NCBI RefSeq assembly: GCF_025290035.1
Contig: NZ_JAMBKT010000001.1
Coordinates: 119,139 to 183,138, forward strand
Length of the DNA: 64,000 nucleotides
From: Apilactobacillus sp.
Lineage (GTDB): Bacteria; Bacillota; Bacilli; Lactobacillales; Lactobacillaceae
Direction of reading: 5' to 3'
Shown here: positions 55,961 through 64,000 of the stretch, piece after piece
How positions within the stretch are numbered: position 1 is the first letter of the stretch
How the letters are laid out: the number at the start of each line of letters is the position of its first letter
Position numbers and translations under genes: made by a program
Notes under the pieces: model-generated
Told to the model about the DNA's origin: nothing
Seen by the model: only the letters and a program-made list of their open reading frames with translations
Databases searched by the model: none

Positions 55961-56641
55961 TTATAGTGATAGTTTTTTATTAATTTCATCAGAGATGGCA
56001 TCAACTACTTGATCAATTGACATTGATGTTGTATCAATTTCAATAGCGTCAGCAGCTTTAGTTAATGGTGATACCTCTCTATGCGAGTCTTTGTAGTCTC
56101 TTTCTTCGATTTCTTTCTTCAATTGTTCTAGTGGAACATGAATACCTTTTTCTTCGTTATCTTTGAAACGACGATCAGCTCTTTCTTCCACACTAGCAAT
56201 TAAGAAGATTTTTACTTCTGCATTTGGTAACACTGTTGTTCCGATATCTCTACCGTCCATAACAATACCACCTTTAGCAGCAATTTCTTGTTGTCTTTCA
56301 ACTAATTCAGCTCTTACTGCTCCTAAACTAGCAACAGTGGAAACGTTATTAGTAACATCTTCTTGTCGAATATCATTAGTTACCTCATTACCATCTAAGA
56401 AAACTTTTTGTTGTTTTTCACCTGGTTCAAAGGTAATTTCTGTATCATTCAACATTTTTAAAATAACTTGTTCATCATCTAAAGGTAAATTGTTTCTAAT
56501 TGCCTTTAGAGTTGTTGATCTATACATTGCACCAGTATCGCAATAAATATATGAAAATCTTGTTGCGACTAACTTGGCAACTGTACTTTTTCCAGCAGAT
56601 GCTGGTCCATCGATTGCTACTTGTAACTTACTATTATCCAT
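55961..56641 (-). CDS. cmk: Cytidylate kinase
   Basis: Phosphorylates CMP and dCMP. The 226-residue protein has P-loop [43 protein letters not shown] and a complete lid. The ATG at 56641 is chosen over a GTG five codons upstream. It lies 19 bases after the LysM gene and upstream of rpsA. Confidence 0.97.
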   Translation of the reverse strand: MDNSKLQVAIDGPASAGKSTVAKLVATRFSYIYCDTGAMYRSTTLKAIRNNLPLDDEQVILKMLNDTEITFEPGEKQQKVFLDGNEVTNDIRQEDVTNNVSTVASLGAVRAELVERQQEIAAKGGIVMDGRDIGTTVLPNAEVKIFLIASVEERADRRFKDNEEKGIHVPLEQLKKEIEERDYKDSHREVSPLTKAADAIEIDTTSMSIDQVVDAISDEINKKLSL

Positions 56642-56660
56642 AAAATTTAACACCACTTAA

Positions 56661-57191
56661 TTATCTTACTCTGATTTTTTGGTTGGCAACCACTTTGTTA
56701 GCATCAGTGATACCGTTTAGTTTCATTAGTTGTTGAACTGAAATGTTATAACGTTTAGAAACTTGATATAAGTCTGTCATTCCATTTTGACCAATTACAA
56801 CATAACTATTATTAGTTGTAGCAGCTTGTGATTGACTAGTTGTGCTTGCTGAACTACTTTGCATGCTAGCTGATGAGCTACTGTTACTACTTGCATCGCT
56901 ACTCATTGAACTGCTCATTGATGAACTACTCATTGAGCTTGAAGATGACATTGAGCTTGATTCTTCTTTTTCTTTCTTCATCTTATGACTACTTGAAGAA
57001 ACACTTGTGGATGTTGATGTAGAATCAGTTGTACTATCGTTACTTGGGCTACTAATCATACCAAATACTAATGCACTTAATCCAATTACTACAAGAATTG
57101 TAATTAAAACGATTGCAATGGTTTTGTGACCACGATGCTTTCTTCTAGCTTCTACTCTTGAATATGAATTGTTATCGTCGTTATTATTCAA
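56661..57191 (-). CDS. Membrane-anchored LysM protein with a serine-rich linker
   Basis: In 176 residues: a charged cytoplasmic start, one transmembrane helix (about 24-45), an extracellular low-complexity linker (about 47-125) made largely of Ser with Met, Thr and Lys, and a C-terminal LysM domain (about 128-176; TDLYQVSKRYNISVQQLMKL) for binding cell-wall glycan. It corresponds in place and design to Bacillus YpbE. The start is TTG with GGAGG 8 bases upstream. The repeated AGC/TCA-type codons of the linker could vary in length between strains. Confidence 0.9.
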   Translation of the reverse strand: MNNNDDNNSYSRVEARRKHRGHKTIAIVLITILVVIGLSALVFGMISSPSNDSTTDSTSTSTSVSSSSHKMKKEKEESSSMSSSSSMSSSSMSSSMSSDASSNSSSSASMQSSSASTTSQSQAATTNNSYVVIGQNGMTDLYQVSKRYNISVQQLMKLNGITDANKVVANQKIRVR

Positions 57192-57224
57192 AATAATGAC
57201 CTCCTATTTATTTCTTATGTCTTA

Positions 57225-57230
57225 ATTATA
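57225..57230 (-). promoter_or_regulatory. Candidate -10 box upstream of the LysM gene
   Basis: An exact TATAAT on the minus strand in the 50-base gap between recQ and the LysM gene. No convincing -35 is seen (TTTTCT at 17 bases), so this is tentative. Confidence 0.4.
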
Positions 57231-57241
57231 CATGAATTTAA

Positions 57242-58687
57242 CTAATTAGAAAAAAGAGATTGTATAATATTCTGCCATTTTTCTCTTTTCTGATTAGTTT
57301 CCATATCTTTATTAATGGAAATCAAATCCATATGGTCTAATTTTAATTCCGTCTGCATTCCATTACAACATTGATTATCATGATTATTGAAATTTTCGTT
57401 AAAATGATGCAATAATTTCTCTCTATAACAGCCATTTGAATGAACATATTCTACGATGTCGTTTAAGGATGTAATAAGTTCATTTTTTCTGCTAAAGAAA
57501 ATGAACTTGGTTTCTTCTAAGTCATATCCCTTTTCAAAATAGTAGCGAACTAACTCTCCTTTTTCATCCAAACTAGCTTTTAATAGTTTTTCACTATTAT
57601 GGTAAAAGAAATCAATCATATCTTCTGTCGGAATAGCTTCATCAATAAATCGATATTGTAGTACTTCATCTTTTTCTCGATAAAGAATATAAGATATGCT
57701 TTGTTGACCATCCCTACCTGCTCTTCCCATTTCCTGGACATAAGATTCTAGGTTTGATGGCATATGATAATGAATAACAAATCTAATATTATCTTTATCA
57801 ATTCCCATGCCAAAGGCACTTGTGGCGCAAATTACATCAATTTTATCATTGATGAACTGATGTTGAATTTTATATCTACTATCATTATCTATATCAGCAT
57901 GATATGCCTCCACAGATAAATTAGTTTGCTCATTCAACCATCTACAAACTGAATTGGCTACTTTTTTACTAGAGAAATATATAATTCCTGGTTTTTTAAC
58001 TTTATTAACTAGAGATAATAAGCGTTCATTTTTTTCATTTTGATCATCAATAATTTCAACATCTAATGCAATATTTGGCCTATTGGCAGAATATTTAATC
58101 ACGTTTAAATTCACAATTCCGATTTTATTCTTTATATCGTCAATAACTTCATTCGATGCCGTGGCTGTTAATAATAGCGTTAGAGGTGAATCTAAAAATG
58201 ATATGATTCTTTTCAAATTTAGATATTCCGGTCTAAAATCTGGTCCCCATTGATTAATACAATGCGCTTCATCGACAACAAATAAACCAATGTTTATCTT
58301 TTTTAAATTAGCCAAAATTTCATCATTTGATAACATTTCTGGAGATACATAAATATATTTATAATTTGCTAAATTTTGAGTGATTTTTTTCTTTTCATAC
58401 CAATTCAAACTAGAATTTAAGGCGATTGTTCTCTTTTCTCCTAAAAATCGCATTCTATCAACTTGATCTTGCATCAAAGATATTAACGGAGAAACAATTA
58501 TCACTGTACCTTCACTGAACTTTCCCATGTATTGGTATATCAGCGTCTTTCCGGTTCCTGTCGGTAATACCGCTAGAGTGTCTTCTTTTTGAATCAGCGC
58601 TTTAATCACATCTAATTGTCCGGTTCTAAAAGAATCATAACCAAACCATTTCTTTAAATTGCTTTTTAAACTAATATCATCAATCAT
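57242..58687 (-). CDS. recQ: ATP-dependent DNA helicase RecQ
   Basis: A 3'-5' helicase of 481 residues. Motifs: the N-terminal FGYDSFRTGQ (Q-motif region), Walker A LPTGTGKTLIYQ, DEAHCINQWGPDFRP, the strand-exchange motifs TSAFGMGIDK and QEMGRAGRDG, and a Cys pair of the zinc region near CYREKLLHHF. It lacks an HRDC domain, as is usual for the short Firmicutes RecQ. It overlaps ypbB by 8 bases. Confidence 0.95.
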   Translation of the reverse strand: MIDDISLKSNLKKWFGYDSFRTGQLDVIKALIQKEDTLAVLPTGTGKTLIYQYMGKFSEGTVIIVSPLISLMQDQVDRMRFLGEKRTIALNSSLNWYEKKKITQNLANYKYIYVSPEMLSNDEILANLKKINIGLFVVDEAHCINQWGPDFRPEYLNLKRIISFLDSPLTLLLTATASNEVIDDIKNKIGIVNLNVIKYSANRPNIALDVEIIDDQNEKNERLLSLVNKVKKPGIIYFSSKKVANSVCRWLNEQTNLSVEAYHADIDNDSRYKIQHQFINDKIDVICATSAFGMGIDKDNIRFVIHYHMPSNLESYVQEMGRAGRDGQQSISYILYREKDEVLQYRFIDEAIPTEDMIDFFYHNSEKLLKASLDEKGELVRYYFEKGYDLEETKFIFFSRKNELITSLNDIVEYVHSNGCYREKLLHHFNENFNNHDNQCCNGMQTELKLDHMDLISINKDMETNQKREKWQNIIQSLFSN

Positions 58688-59714
58688 TTGGCTTACTCCT
58701 CATAATTTGATAGATTCTGAATTCAAAAAAAGAAAACTCTTGATTGCTAATATTTTCATTATATTGCCAATCATCAATATTATTAGCTTGATAATATTGA
58801 TCTAAAACATTTTCTTTTTCTTCACTAATAATCATTTTATATGGAAATTCTTTTTTGGGCATCCAAATTGCACATTCTAACAGATGCTCTCTAATAGTAG
58901 AATTTCTTAATTTATTATTTTCGGCAATTTCTCGAATGGTTTTACCATGTTTAAATTCATTATATGTTTTTAATGCATGTTTATTAGTACGCAGAACTTT
59001 TATATCAACTAATAATTCTTTTAATAGGTCATCATCATCATTTTCGATATATTCAATCAAATCGACTAATAAATCATATTGAAAGAAATATTCTTCCAAA
59101 GCGCTGAGGTTCATCTCATTGGCTATCTGTTGATTGGTCATCCCATATCGCTGATATCCGACAAACATATGCGCAAATATGTTAGCGCGATTTTCATCGA
59201 TTGAGGCCAGATAATTAGTTAAGTATTCTTTCATTCGATCTGGCAATGCATTTTTATGTGTTTTAAACCATTTTTTTACTAATGATGCACTTTTGAAATC
59301 TGTTGTTACAGGATAATAATTGCTATTTTTATAACTGTATTCAGAAGCTACTTGAATTGCTAATAATAACCTTGATTTGAAAGCTATGACATCATAATCA
59401 TAATAGTTCAATTTTGTCTTTAATATGTAAAAGGATTCTAAAATAGAATCCTTTTCTTTTTGACCTTTTGTAGTCAATATATATTTATATTCATCAACCT
59501 GTTCAACATAGCCCTTTTGTATCAGCTGATTTAATTGAGCAGGCATTTTATCTAAATTAAAGTTCTTTAAAATTGCTGAATATTCTAATAATCCGTATCT
59601 CATTCCCCAAAAAAGAGTAGAAACGGTTCTCTTCCCAACCAATAGATTTTGAATTAACTTTTGTCTTCTTGGTTGCTTATTTGATAGACACAATATTAAG
59701 AACTTTATATTCAT
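58680..59714 (-). CDS. ypbB: Helix-turn-helix protein YpbB
   Basis: A 344-residue protein that precedes recQ in Firmicutes. The C-terminal third has a helix-turn-helix (about 265-300; KHGKTIREIAENNKLRNSTI) of the kind fused to or paired with RecQ. The rest is helical and poorly conserved. Function unknown; the overlap with recQ suggests a shared process. The start is the ATG of MNIKFLILCL, 4 bases after the ribU stop; a longer frame would run into ribU. Confidence 0.85.
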   Translation of the reverse strand: MNIKFLILCLSNKQPRRQKLIQNLLVGKRTVSTLFWGMRYGLLEYSAILKNFNLDKMPAQLNQLIQKGYVEQVDEYKYILTTKGQKEKDSILESFYILKTKLNYYDYDVIAFKSRLLLAIQVASEYSYKNSNYYPVTTDFKSASLVKKWFKTHKNALPDRMKEYLTNYLASIDENRANIFAHMFVGYQRYGMTNQQIANEMNLSALEEYFFQYDLLVDLIEYIENDDDDLLKELLVDIKVLRTNKHALKTYNEFKHGKTIREIAENNKLRNSTIREHLLECAIWMPKKEFPYKMIISEEKENVLDQYYQANNIDDWQYNENISNQEFSFFEFRIYQIMRSKPND

Positions 59715-59718
59715 TAGA

Positions 59719-60300
59719 TTATCTCTTTTCTTTATATTTTGACCAAGCATTGCTTCTGTTATAAATGATAACAAAAACAATCCCTACAAATAAACCTTTT
59801 AGTAAATTAAATGGTGCAACTGTATATATAATTGAATCTAATAAACTAAAGCTCAATTTGAAACCTGCCAAACTTATATATAGTGGTGTAATAATCAAAT
59901 AGTTTAACAAACTCATGACAATCGTTAACATCAATGTTTCAATCAAAATCATCGCAATATATTTTTTCTTGCCTTCGAACATTTTATCAGCAACTGTAAC
60001 TGATAAAACAATCGTAATACTTGCGATTAATAGTGCCATAACCCCAATCAAACTAATTAAAGATGGACCCGTAAAAATAAAGTACAATAATGCTCTTAAT
60101 ACGGCTACGATTAATCCACTTCTTGTTGAAATTAAAACTGTGGCTAATAATATTGGAATGTCACCAAAATCTAACTTCATGTAAGGTGCAATCGGAATTA
60201 AAGGTACCGATAAATAAGTTAGCAAGTATGCTAAACCACCTAAAACTGAAACTTGAACTAAGTTTCTTAAACTAAAACTACTACTACTTCTTCTTTCCAT
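59719..60300 (-). CDS. ribU: Riboflavin ECF transporter substrate-binding protein RibU
   Basis: A membrane S component (193 residues, about six helices) that binds riboflavin and works with the shared EcfT and two EcfA ATPases, which are not in the window. The family pattern LKLDFGDIPILLATVLISTR-like YMKLDFGDIPILLA is clear. An FMN riboswitch upstream supports the substrate. GGAGG lies 7 bases before the ATG. No riboflavin synthesis gene is seen here, so the cell probably imports the vitamin (inference). Confidence 0.94.
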   Translation of the reverse strand: MERRSSSSFSLRNLVQVSVLGGLAYLLTYLSVPLIPIAPYMKLDFGDIPILLATVLISTRSGLIVAVLRALLYFIFTGPSLISLIGVMALLIASITIVLSVTVADKMFEGKKKYIAMILIETLMLTIVMSLLNYLIITPLYISLAGFKLSFSLLDSIIYTVAPFNLLKGLFVGIVFVIIYNRSNAWSKYKEKR

Positions 60301-60328
60301 AATAAATCCTCCAATGAGGAATATCTTC

Positions 60329-60364
60329 AAAAAAAATCCCGTTAACCTTTTACAGATCAACGGG
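60329..60364 (-). terminator. Terminator of the FMN riboswitch expression platform
   Basis: CCCGTT and AACGGG pair (60359-60364 with 60338-60343 on the minus strand), followed by eight T. It lies between the aptamer and the ribU ribosome site, so FMN should cause premature termination. Confidence 0.85.
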
Positions 60365-60387
60365 CATTTGTGCATACTCAAAAAGAG

Positions 60388-60501
60388 ATCTTCTTTATAC
60401 CAGACTATACTGTCGGCTTTGGAATTTCACCAAATCAACTATCATTTAGATAGGTAGCGGGCTATAACCGCCGGTCGGGAATCACACCCTGCCCTGAAGA
60501 T
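60388..60501 (-). promoter_or_regulatory. FMN riboswitch (RFN element)
   Basis: All conserved blocks of the FMN aptamer are present in order on the minus strand: ATCTTCAGGGCAGGGTG, GACCGGCGGT, AGCCCGC, TTGGTGAAATTCCAAAGCCG, ACAGT, AGTCTGG and the closing AGAAGAT. The first and last segments pair as P1. With the terminator downstream it forms a transcriptional off-switch for ribU. Confidence 0.97.
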
Positions 60502-60528
60502 AAACCAATTTATTAATTTTCAAAAATA

Positions 60529-60557
60529 ATAATATAAAATTACCAAACAAAACACAA
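60529..60557 (-). promoter_or_regulatory. ribU promoter
   Basis: TTGTGT (60552-60557), a 17-base spacer and TATTAT (60529-60534) lie about 28 bases before the aptamer, right after the rluB stop. Confidence 0.65.
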
Positions 60558-60563
60558 GTCTTT

Positions 60564-61289
60564 TTATCTTTTTTCTGTAATTTCGTATAACTTTTCAACC
60601 TCGAACTTTTTAAGTGGTCGATAATCACCTGGTTGTAACCCTCTTAAATTCAAGAACGCAAAAGATTCTCGCTTAAGCTTTTTAACTGGGTGTCCAACAG
60701 CCTTAAACATGTTCTTAACCTCATGGTTTTTTCCTTCATGAATAGTTAGTTGTACCACTGCAGTTTTCTTACTTGTATCAGTTTCTAACACATTAGTTTT
60801 AGCTGGACTAGTCTTATGACCATTTACTACAACCCCAATGCGAAGTTGTTTTAATTCGTCATTAGTAGGAATTCCTTCCACTTTAGCAACATAAGTTTTT
60901 TCTACTTCATATTTCGGATGAGTAAGACGATTGTCTAAATCACCATCATTGGTCATTAATAATAGACCTGAAGTGTCATAATCAAGTCTACCTACTGGAT
61001 AAATTCTTTGTTCAACATCTTCAAAGAAATCTAATACTGTTTTACGTGACTTTTCATCAGAAACTGAAGTAATAATACGACGAGGTTTATAAAATAAGTA
61101 GTAAACAGGTGCTTCTTTATTGATTGGTAAACCATCAACTTGCACTTCATCTGACACCTTTACCTTTGTACCTAGTTCAGTTACTACTTGACCATTTACT
61201 TTTACTCGTCCTGCTAAAATAATTTCTTCTGACTTTCTTCTAGAAGCAACTCCGGCCTTAGCCATTATTTTCTGAAGTCTCTCCGCCAT
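60564..61289 (-). CDS. rluB: 23S rRNA pseudouridine synthase RluB
   Basis: A 241-residue enzyme of the RsuA/RluB family. It has an N-terminal S4 domain (about 1-60, ERLQKIMAKAGVASRRKSEE) and the catalytic domain with Asp in GRLDYDTSGLLLMTNDG. GGAGG lies upstream of the ATG, inside scpB, which it overlaps by 32 bases. The scpA-scpB-rluB order is conserved in Firmicutes. Confidence 0.95.
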   Translation of the reverse strand: MAERLQKIMAKAGVASRRKSEEIILAGRVKVNGQVVTELGTKVKVSDEVQVDGLPINKEAPVYYLFYKPRRIITSVSDEKSRKTVLDFFEDVEQRIYPVGRLDYDTSGLLLMTNDGDLDNRLTHPKYEVEKTYVAKVEGIPTNDELKQLRIGVVVNGHKTSPAKTNVLETDTSKKTAVVQLTIHEGKNHEVKNMFKAVGHPVKKLKRESFAFLNLRGLQPGDYRPLKKFEVEKLYEITEKR

Positions 61290-61818
61290 AATCTTCCTCC
61301 TTGATTAAAATCTCATTTTCTATTTTTGGCAATTCGTCTAACGATTTAATTCCAAATAGTTTTAAAAAGTTATCAGTTGTTTTATACAATTTGGGATGTC
61401 CTGGAACTTTTTTGTATCCCGAAGTTTCAATCAATCCTTGTCTCAATAATCTTTGAACTGTCTTGCTACTGTTAACTCCTCTAATATCATCGACTTCAAC
61501 TCTTGTAATTGGTTGGTTATACGCAATAATTGTCAAAGCTTCTAATGCAGTTTGGGTTAAAGAAATACTTTCATCACTCTTCAAATATTCCTTCATCAAA
61601 TCGTCTAATTCTTCCTTGGTTGCTAATCGATATTTATTAGCATATTGAATAATTGTAAATGCTGATTCATCACGATTAAACTTATCAGATAGTTGATTGA
61701 TGAGTTCGTGCAAATTATCAGCATCTAGCTTTAGCATTTCAATTAGTTGATCTTCACTAATTCCATCTTCTCCGGAAATATATATTAATCCTTCTAATTT
61801 GGCTAACTTATTAACCAC
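61258..61818 (-). CDS. scpB: Segregation and condensation protein B
   Basis: A 186-residue kleisin-interacting subunit of the SMC-ScpAB condensin. It consists of two winged helices; visible signatures include LEALTIIAYNQPITRVEVDD, IRGVNSSKTVQRLL and GHPKLYKTTDNFLKLFG. It begins directly at the end of scpA. Confidence 0.96.
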   Translation of the reverse strand: MVNKLAKLEGLIYISGEDGISEDQLIEMLKLDADNLHELINQLSDKFNRDESAFTIIQYANKYRLATKEELDDLMKEYLKSDESISLTQTALEALTIIAYNQPITRVEVDDIRGVNSSKTVQRLLRQGLIETSGYKKVPGHPKLYKTTDNFLKLFGIKSLDELPKIENEILIKEEDYGGETSENNG

Positions 61819-62571
61819 TTACTCATCACCTACTTCAACTTGTTCTAAATAAATTTTATCATCGACTTGACCAACACTAATTTTATGTTCTTTAACCAAC
61901 TCTAATAACGATAAGAATGTAGTTACCACCATCTCAATATTATTAGTATTCTCAAACAATTGATCAAATTCGACATGTTTTTGCTGTGATAATTTTTCCA
62001 TGACAAATTCAGATTGTTCCTTAACTGTAAATTGCCATTCTATCACTGAATGCACATATGGTTCATTTGCTTTAATTTTATCAATAACTCTATCAAAAGC
62101 TTGTTGAATAAGTCTAACATTGAATTTATGATTGCCATTAAAATCAATCATTTCATCAACGGTTGGTAAAGTTGGATCAACACTATGATACTTTGCACTT
62201 TTAGTTTCCATCTGTTTTAAAACTTTAGAAACTTCTTTATATTCTTGATAAATTAACAATTGATTAACTAATTCATCACGTGGATCTTCATAATCATCAT
62301 TTTCATCAATCTCATCGTTTCTAGGTAACAATAGCTTAGACTTAATTGCCATTAGATTTGAAGCCATCACAAAATATTCCCCAGCAATATTAACGTTTAG
62401 GTTTTCCATTTCAGTTAGATAACCTAGATATTGCTCAGTTATTTTTTCAATCTGAATATCATAGATATCCATTTCTGATTGCTTTATTAAATGTAAAAGT
62501 AATTCTAAGGGACCATCAAAATCATCAATATGAATATTAATATTATTTGAATTATTGAATTCTGGTTCCAT
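61819..62571 (-). CDS. scpA: Segregation and condensation protein A
   Basis: A 250-residue kleisin that bridges the SMC dimer. The N-terminus has DDFDGPLELLLHLIKQSEMD and DIQIEKITEQYLGYL, the C-terminus a winged helix (VTTFLSLLELVKEHKISV). The ATG at 62571 has GGGAG 7 bases upstream; a longer frame extends back into ribT. SMC itself is not in the window. Confidence 0.96.
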   Translation of the reverse strand: MEPEFNNSNNINIHIDDFDGPLELLLHLIKQSEMDIYDIQIEKITEQYLGYLTEMENLNVNIAGEYFVMASNLMAIKSKLLLPRNDEIDENDDYEDPRDELVNQLLIYQEYKEVSKVLKQMETKSAKYHSVDPTLPTVDEMIDFNGNHKFNVRLIQQAFDRVIDKIKANEPYVHSVIEWQFTVKEQSEFVMEKLSQQKHVEFDQLFENTNNIEMVVTTFLSLLELVKEHKISVGQVDDKIYLEQVEVGDE

Positions 62572-62920
62572 TACGTTTCTCCCACAGTTCACAGATTGAT
62601 GTTGTATCCATTGTTCCAACGATTTTTTGATCCATAAATAAATTAGATAAATCATCTAACATGCTGCAACAATTATTCATACTCCAAGAATCAGGAGTCA
62701 AAACAATTCTTCTAAGAACTAACATGCTACCTTTATCTTCAACGGCAATTAATCCGGCCCAATTATCATCTTCATTTTTCCATAAATAAATAATGCGGTT
62801 GTCATTATCTTCGTACCAATTCATTTCATCTTCTAGATGGTGTCCTTGGTTCATACCGGGTAGTAACGATAACATGTCCATTGCAATTTTTTTATATTCT
62901 AGACGATATTTAAGTAGCAT
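62552..62920 (-). CDS. ribT: RibT-like GNAT protein, CoA-binding motif degenerate
   Basis: A 122-residue protein matching Bacillus RibT in length, in LLKYRLEYKKIAMDMLSLLP and in the IIYLWKNEDDNWAGLIAVED strand region. In GNAT enzymes an R/QxxGxG/A loop binds acetyl-CoA after the fourth strand; here that place reads TPDSWSMNNCCSML (75-88), without the glycines. So the fold is likely kept but activity is doubtful. It overlaps scpA by 20 bases and follows xerD. Confidence 0.8.
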   Translation of the reverse strand: MLLKYRLEYKKIAMDMLSLLPGMNQGHHLEDEMNWYEDNDNRIIYLWKNEDDNWAGLIAVEDKGSMLVLRRIVLTPDSWSMNNCCSMLDDLSNLFMDQKIVGTMDTTSICELWEKRNGTRIQ

Positions 62921-62940
62921 ATTAATTCCTCCTAAATTTA

Positions 62941-63828
62941 TTAGGCATGTGGATGAAATTCATCAAAAGCCTTATTAAGATGTTCATGTGATACATGTGT
63001 ATAGATTTGTGTTGTTGAAATATCAGAATGACCTAAAAGTTCTTGGACAATTCTTAAATCAGCACCATTCTCTAAGATATGTGTAGCAAATGAGTGTCTA
63101 AGAGTATGGGGAGTGACATTCTTTTTGATGCCAGCTAAAGCAACATAGTGTTTTAATTTTTGCCAAATACTTTGTCTACTAATGCCACCACCATGTGCGT
63201 TTAAAAACAAATATTCAGATCTTCTTTTTTTTAGTAATAAAGGACGACTATTTTCCATATATTCGTATATCCACTTAATCGCTTCAGTCCCAATGGGAAT
63301 AATTCTTTCTTTATCACCTTTACCGATTGTTTGAATAATTCCCATTTCCAAATGTAAATTATCCATTTTAAGGTTAACTACTTCACTCACTCGTAACCCG
63401 GTCGCATACATAACTTCTAATATCGTTCTGTCCCTTATTCCATATTTATCACTAACATCTGGCATTGTTAATAATTTATCGACTTCATTAACAGTTAAGA
63501 CATCTGGAAAATGACTAGCGCTTTTAGGCGTATCAACATTAACCATTGGATTTTCCATAATGTAATGATATTTATGCAAATAAGAAAAGAACTTTTTCAT
63601 ACTAGAAACAAAGCGAATTACAGAATTTCTGGCTTTGCCCTCGTCCTTCATTTGCTTCATGTATTCTAGAATAGTTTTAGAATCCACTTGCTTAAATGAA
63701 TCGACTTGTATATCTCTCAAGAAATTAACAAATCCCACAATATCTTGACGGTAACTTTTAATTGTATTGTCAGATAAACCTCTTTCGATCACAAGGTAGT
63801 GTAGATAATCTTTAACTTGTTCGTCCAT
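62941..63828 (-). CDS. xerD: Tyrosine recombinase XerD
   Basis: A 295-residue recombinase, partner of XerC in dimer resolution. It has an N-terminal SAM-like domain (about 1-85) and intact catalytic residues: Arg in ATGLRVSE, Lys in TIGKGDKER, HTLRHSF, LGHSDISTTQ and Tyr in IYTHVSHEHL. Its position beside ribT and scpAB is typical of xerD in Firmicutes. Confidence 0.95.
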   Translation of the reverse strand: MDEQVKDYLHYLVIERGLSDNTIKSYRQDIVGFVNFLRDIQVDSFKQVDSKTILEYMKQMKDEGKARNSVIRFVSSMKKFFSYLHKYHYIMENPMVNVDTPKSASHFPDVLTVNEVDKLLTMPDVSDKYGIRDRTILEVMYATGLRVSEVVNLKMDNLHLEMGIIQTIGKGDKERIIPIGTEAIKWIYEYMENSRPLLLKKRRSEYLFLNAHGGGISRQSIWQKLKHYVALAGIKKNVTPHTLRHSFATHILENGADLRIVQELLGHSDISTTQIYTHVSHEHLNKAFDEFHPHA

Positions 63829-63842
63829 TTAATTCACCAAAC

Positions 63843-64000
63843 TTACTCTAGTTCTGTTTCATTACCTTTTTCAGTTAACTTCATTTGACCATCGGTTTGC
63901 TCGATTAATCTATTCTTTAATAAATTACCAACGGCTCTTTTAAATTGACCCTTACTAATTCCAAAGAACTCTTTAATTGATTCTGGTGTGCTCTTATCTG
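63843..64000 (-). CDS. cvfB: CvfB-type S1 RNA-binding protein, C-terminal fragment
   Basis: The last 52 residues of a protein that enters from the right edge. They form a winged helix reading DKSTPESIKEFFGISKGQFK, then RAVGNLLKNRLIEQ, as in the C-terminus of CvfB/YitL RNA-binding regulators. It ends 14 bases before xerD starts. The S1 domains are outside the window, so the name rests on this domain and the locus. Confidence 0.8.
   Translation of the reverse strand, partial: DKSTPESIKEFFGISKGQFKRAVGNLLKNRLIEQTDGQMKLTEKGNETELE

Noticed and set aside
56800..57060. Short repeats resembling a repeat array
   Set aside because: They are serine codons of the LysM linker in frame; spacing is irregular and there are no spacers, so this is not a CRISPR array.

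Overview
The window is a gene-dense, AT-rich stretch of a bacterial chromosome carrying almost only housekeeping genes. The gene order and protein types point to the Lactobacillaceae: an FMN-riboswitch ribU next to ypbB/recQ, gmk-rpoZ-coaBC-priA-fmt-rsmB-stp-prkC, a thymidylate synthase of the long 316-residue Lactobacillus type, an L27 with a cleavable leader plus its protease Prp, and DUF3042. The low GC and the lack of an argR between tlyA and recN would suit a reduced, auxotrophic lineage such as Fructilactobacillus or Apilactobacillus, but that placement is inference. About 67 of 72 protein genes lie on the minus strand. The plus-strand genes are DUF3042, yfhO, acyP, yidC and a Xer-like gene. 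There is no insertion sequence, prophage or CRISPR array.

Layout (minus-strand operons run from high to low coordinate). 1-7.7 kb: gmk-rpoZ, then coaBC-priA-fmt-rsmB-stp-prkC. 7.7-13.6 kb: folD-xseA-xseB-ispA-tlyA-recN. 13.7-15.1 kb: efp-asp23-nusB. 15.3-16.4 kb: rplU-prp-rpmA behind a leader RNA. 16.4-17.1 kb: tRNA-Arg(UCU) and a degenerate-looking dUTPase-like gene. 17.2-20 kb: glnR-glnA with a GlnR operator, then miaA. 20-23.4 kb: DUF3042 (plus), fau-gluP-yqgQ-glcK-rhodanese, and rpmG. 23.5-28.3 kb: a class B PBP and divergent yfhO. 28.3-34.4 kb: a Phe T-box and pheS-pheT-mltG-udk-greA. 34.4-36.1 kb: trmH, an HD protein and an HxlR regulator. 36.2-37.5 kb: acyP and yidC (plus). 37.5-44.4 kb: yozE, and rbgA-rnhB-dprA-topA-xerC-aldose epimerase. 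44.4-50.6 kb: cca-ABC-F-thyA-dfrA, then ypmR-ypmS. 50.7-53.3 kb: a Xer-like gene (plus), a TPR protein and HU. 53.3-59.7 kb: ypbB-recQ-LysM-cmk-rpsA and der. 59.7-64 kb: FMN riboswitch-ribU, xerD-ribT-scpA-scpB-rluB and the end of a CvfB-like gene.

Most genes serve translation (rRNA and tRNA modification, ribosomal proteins, PheRS, EF-P, S1, ribosome-assembly GTPases), DNA replication and repair (PriA, RecN, ExoVII, TopA, RNase HII, RecQ, DprA), chromosome segregation (XerC, XerD, ScpAB), one-carbon and nucleotide metabolism (FolD, Fau, Fmt, ThyA, DfrA, Gmk, Cmk, Udk) and the cell envelope (PBP2b, MltG, YidC, LysM, YfhO).

I see no obvious new multi-gene system. The unusual content is a set of apparent pseudo-enzymes: a Xer-like protein lacking nearly all catalytic residues, a dUTPase-like protein without its acidic motif, a RibT-like acetyltransferase without its CoA-binding motif, and a rhodanese without its cysteine. 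There are also well-defined regulatory elements, and two that may co-regulate unexpected passengers: recQ behind an FMN riboswitch, and mltG behind a Phe T-box.
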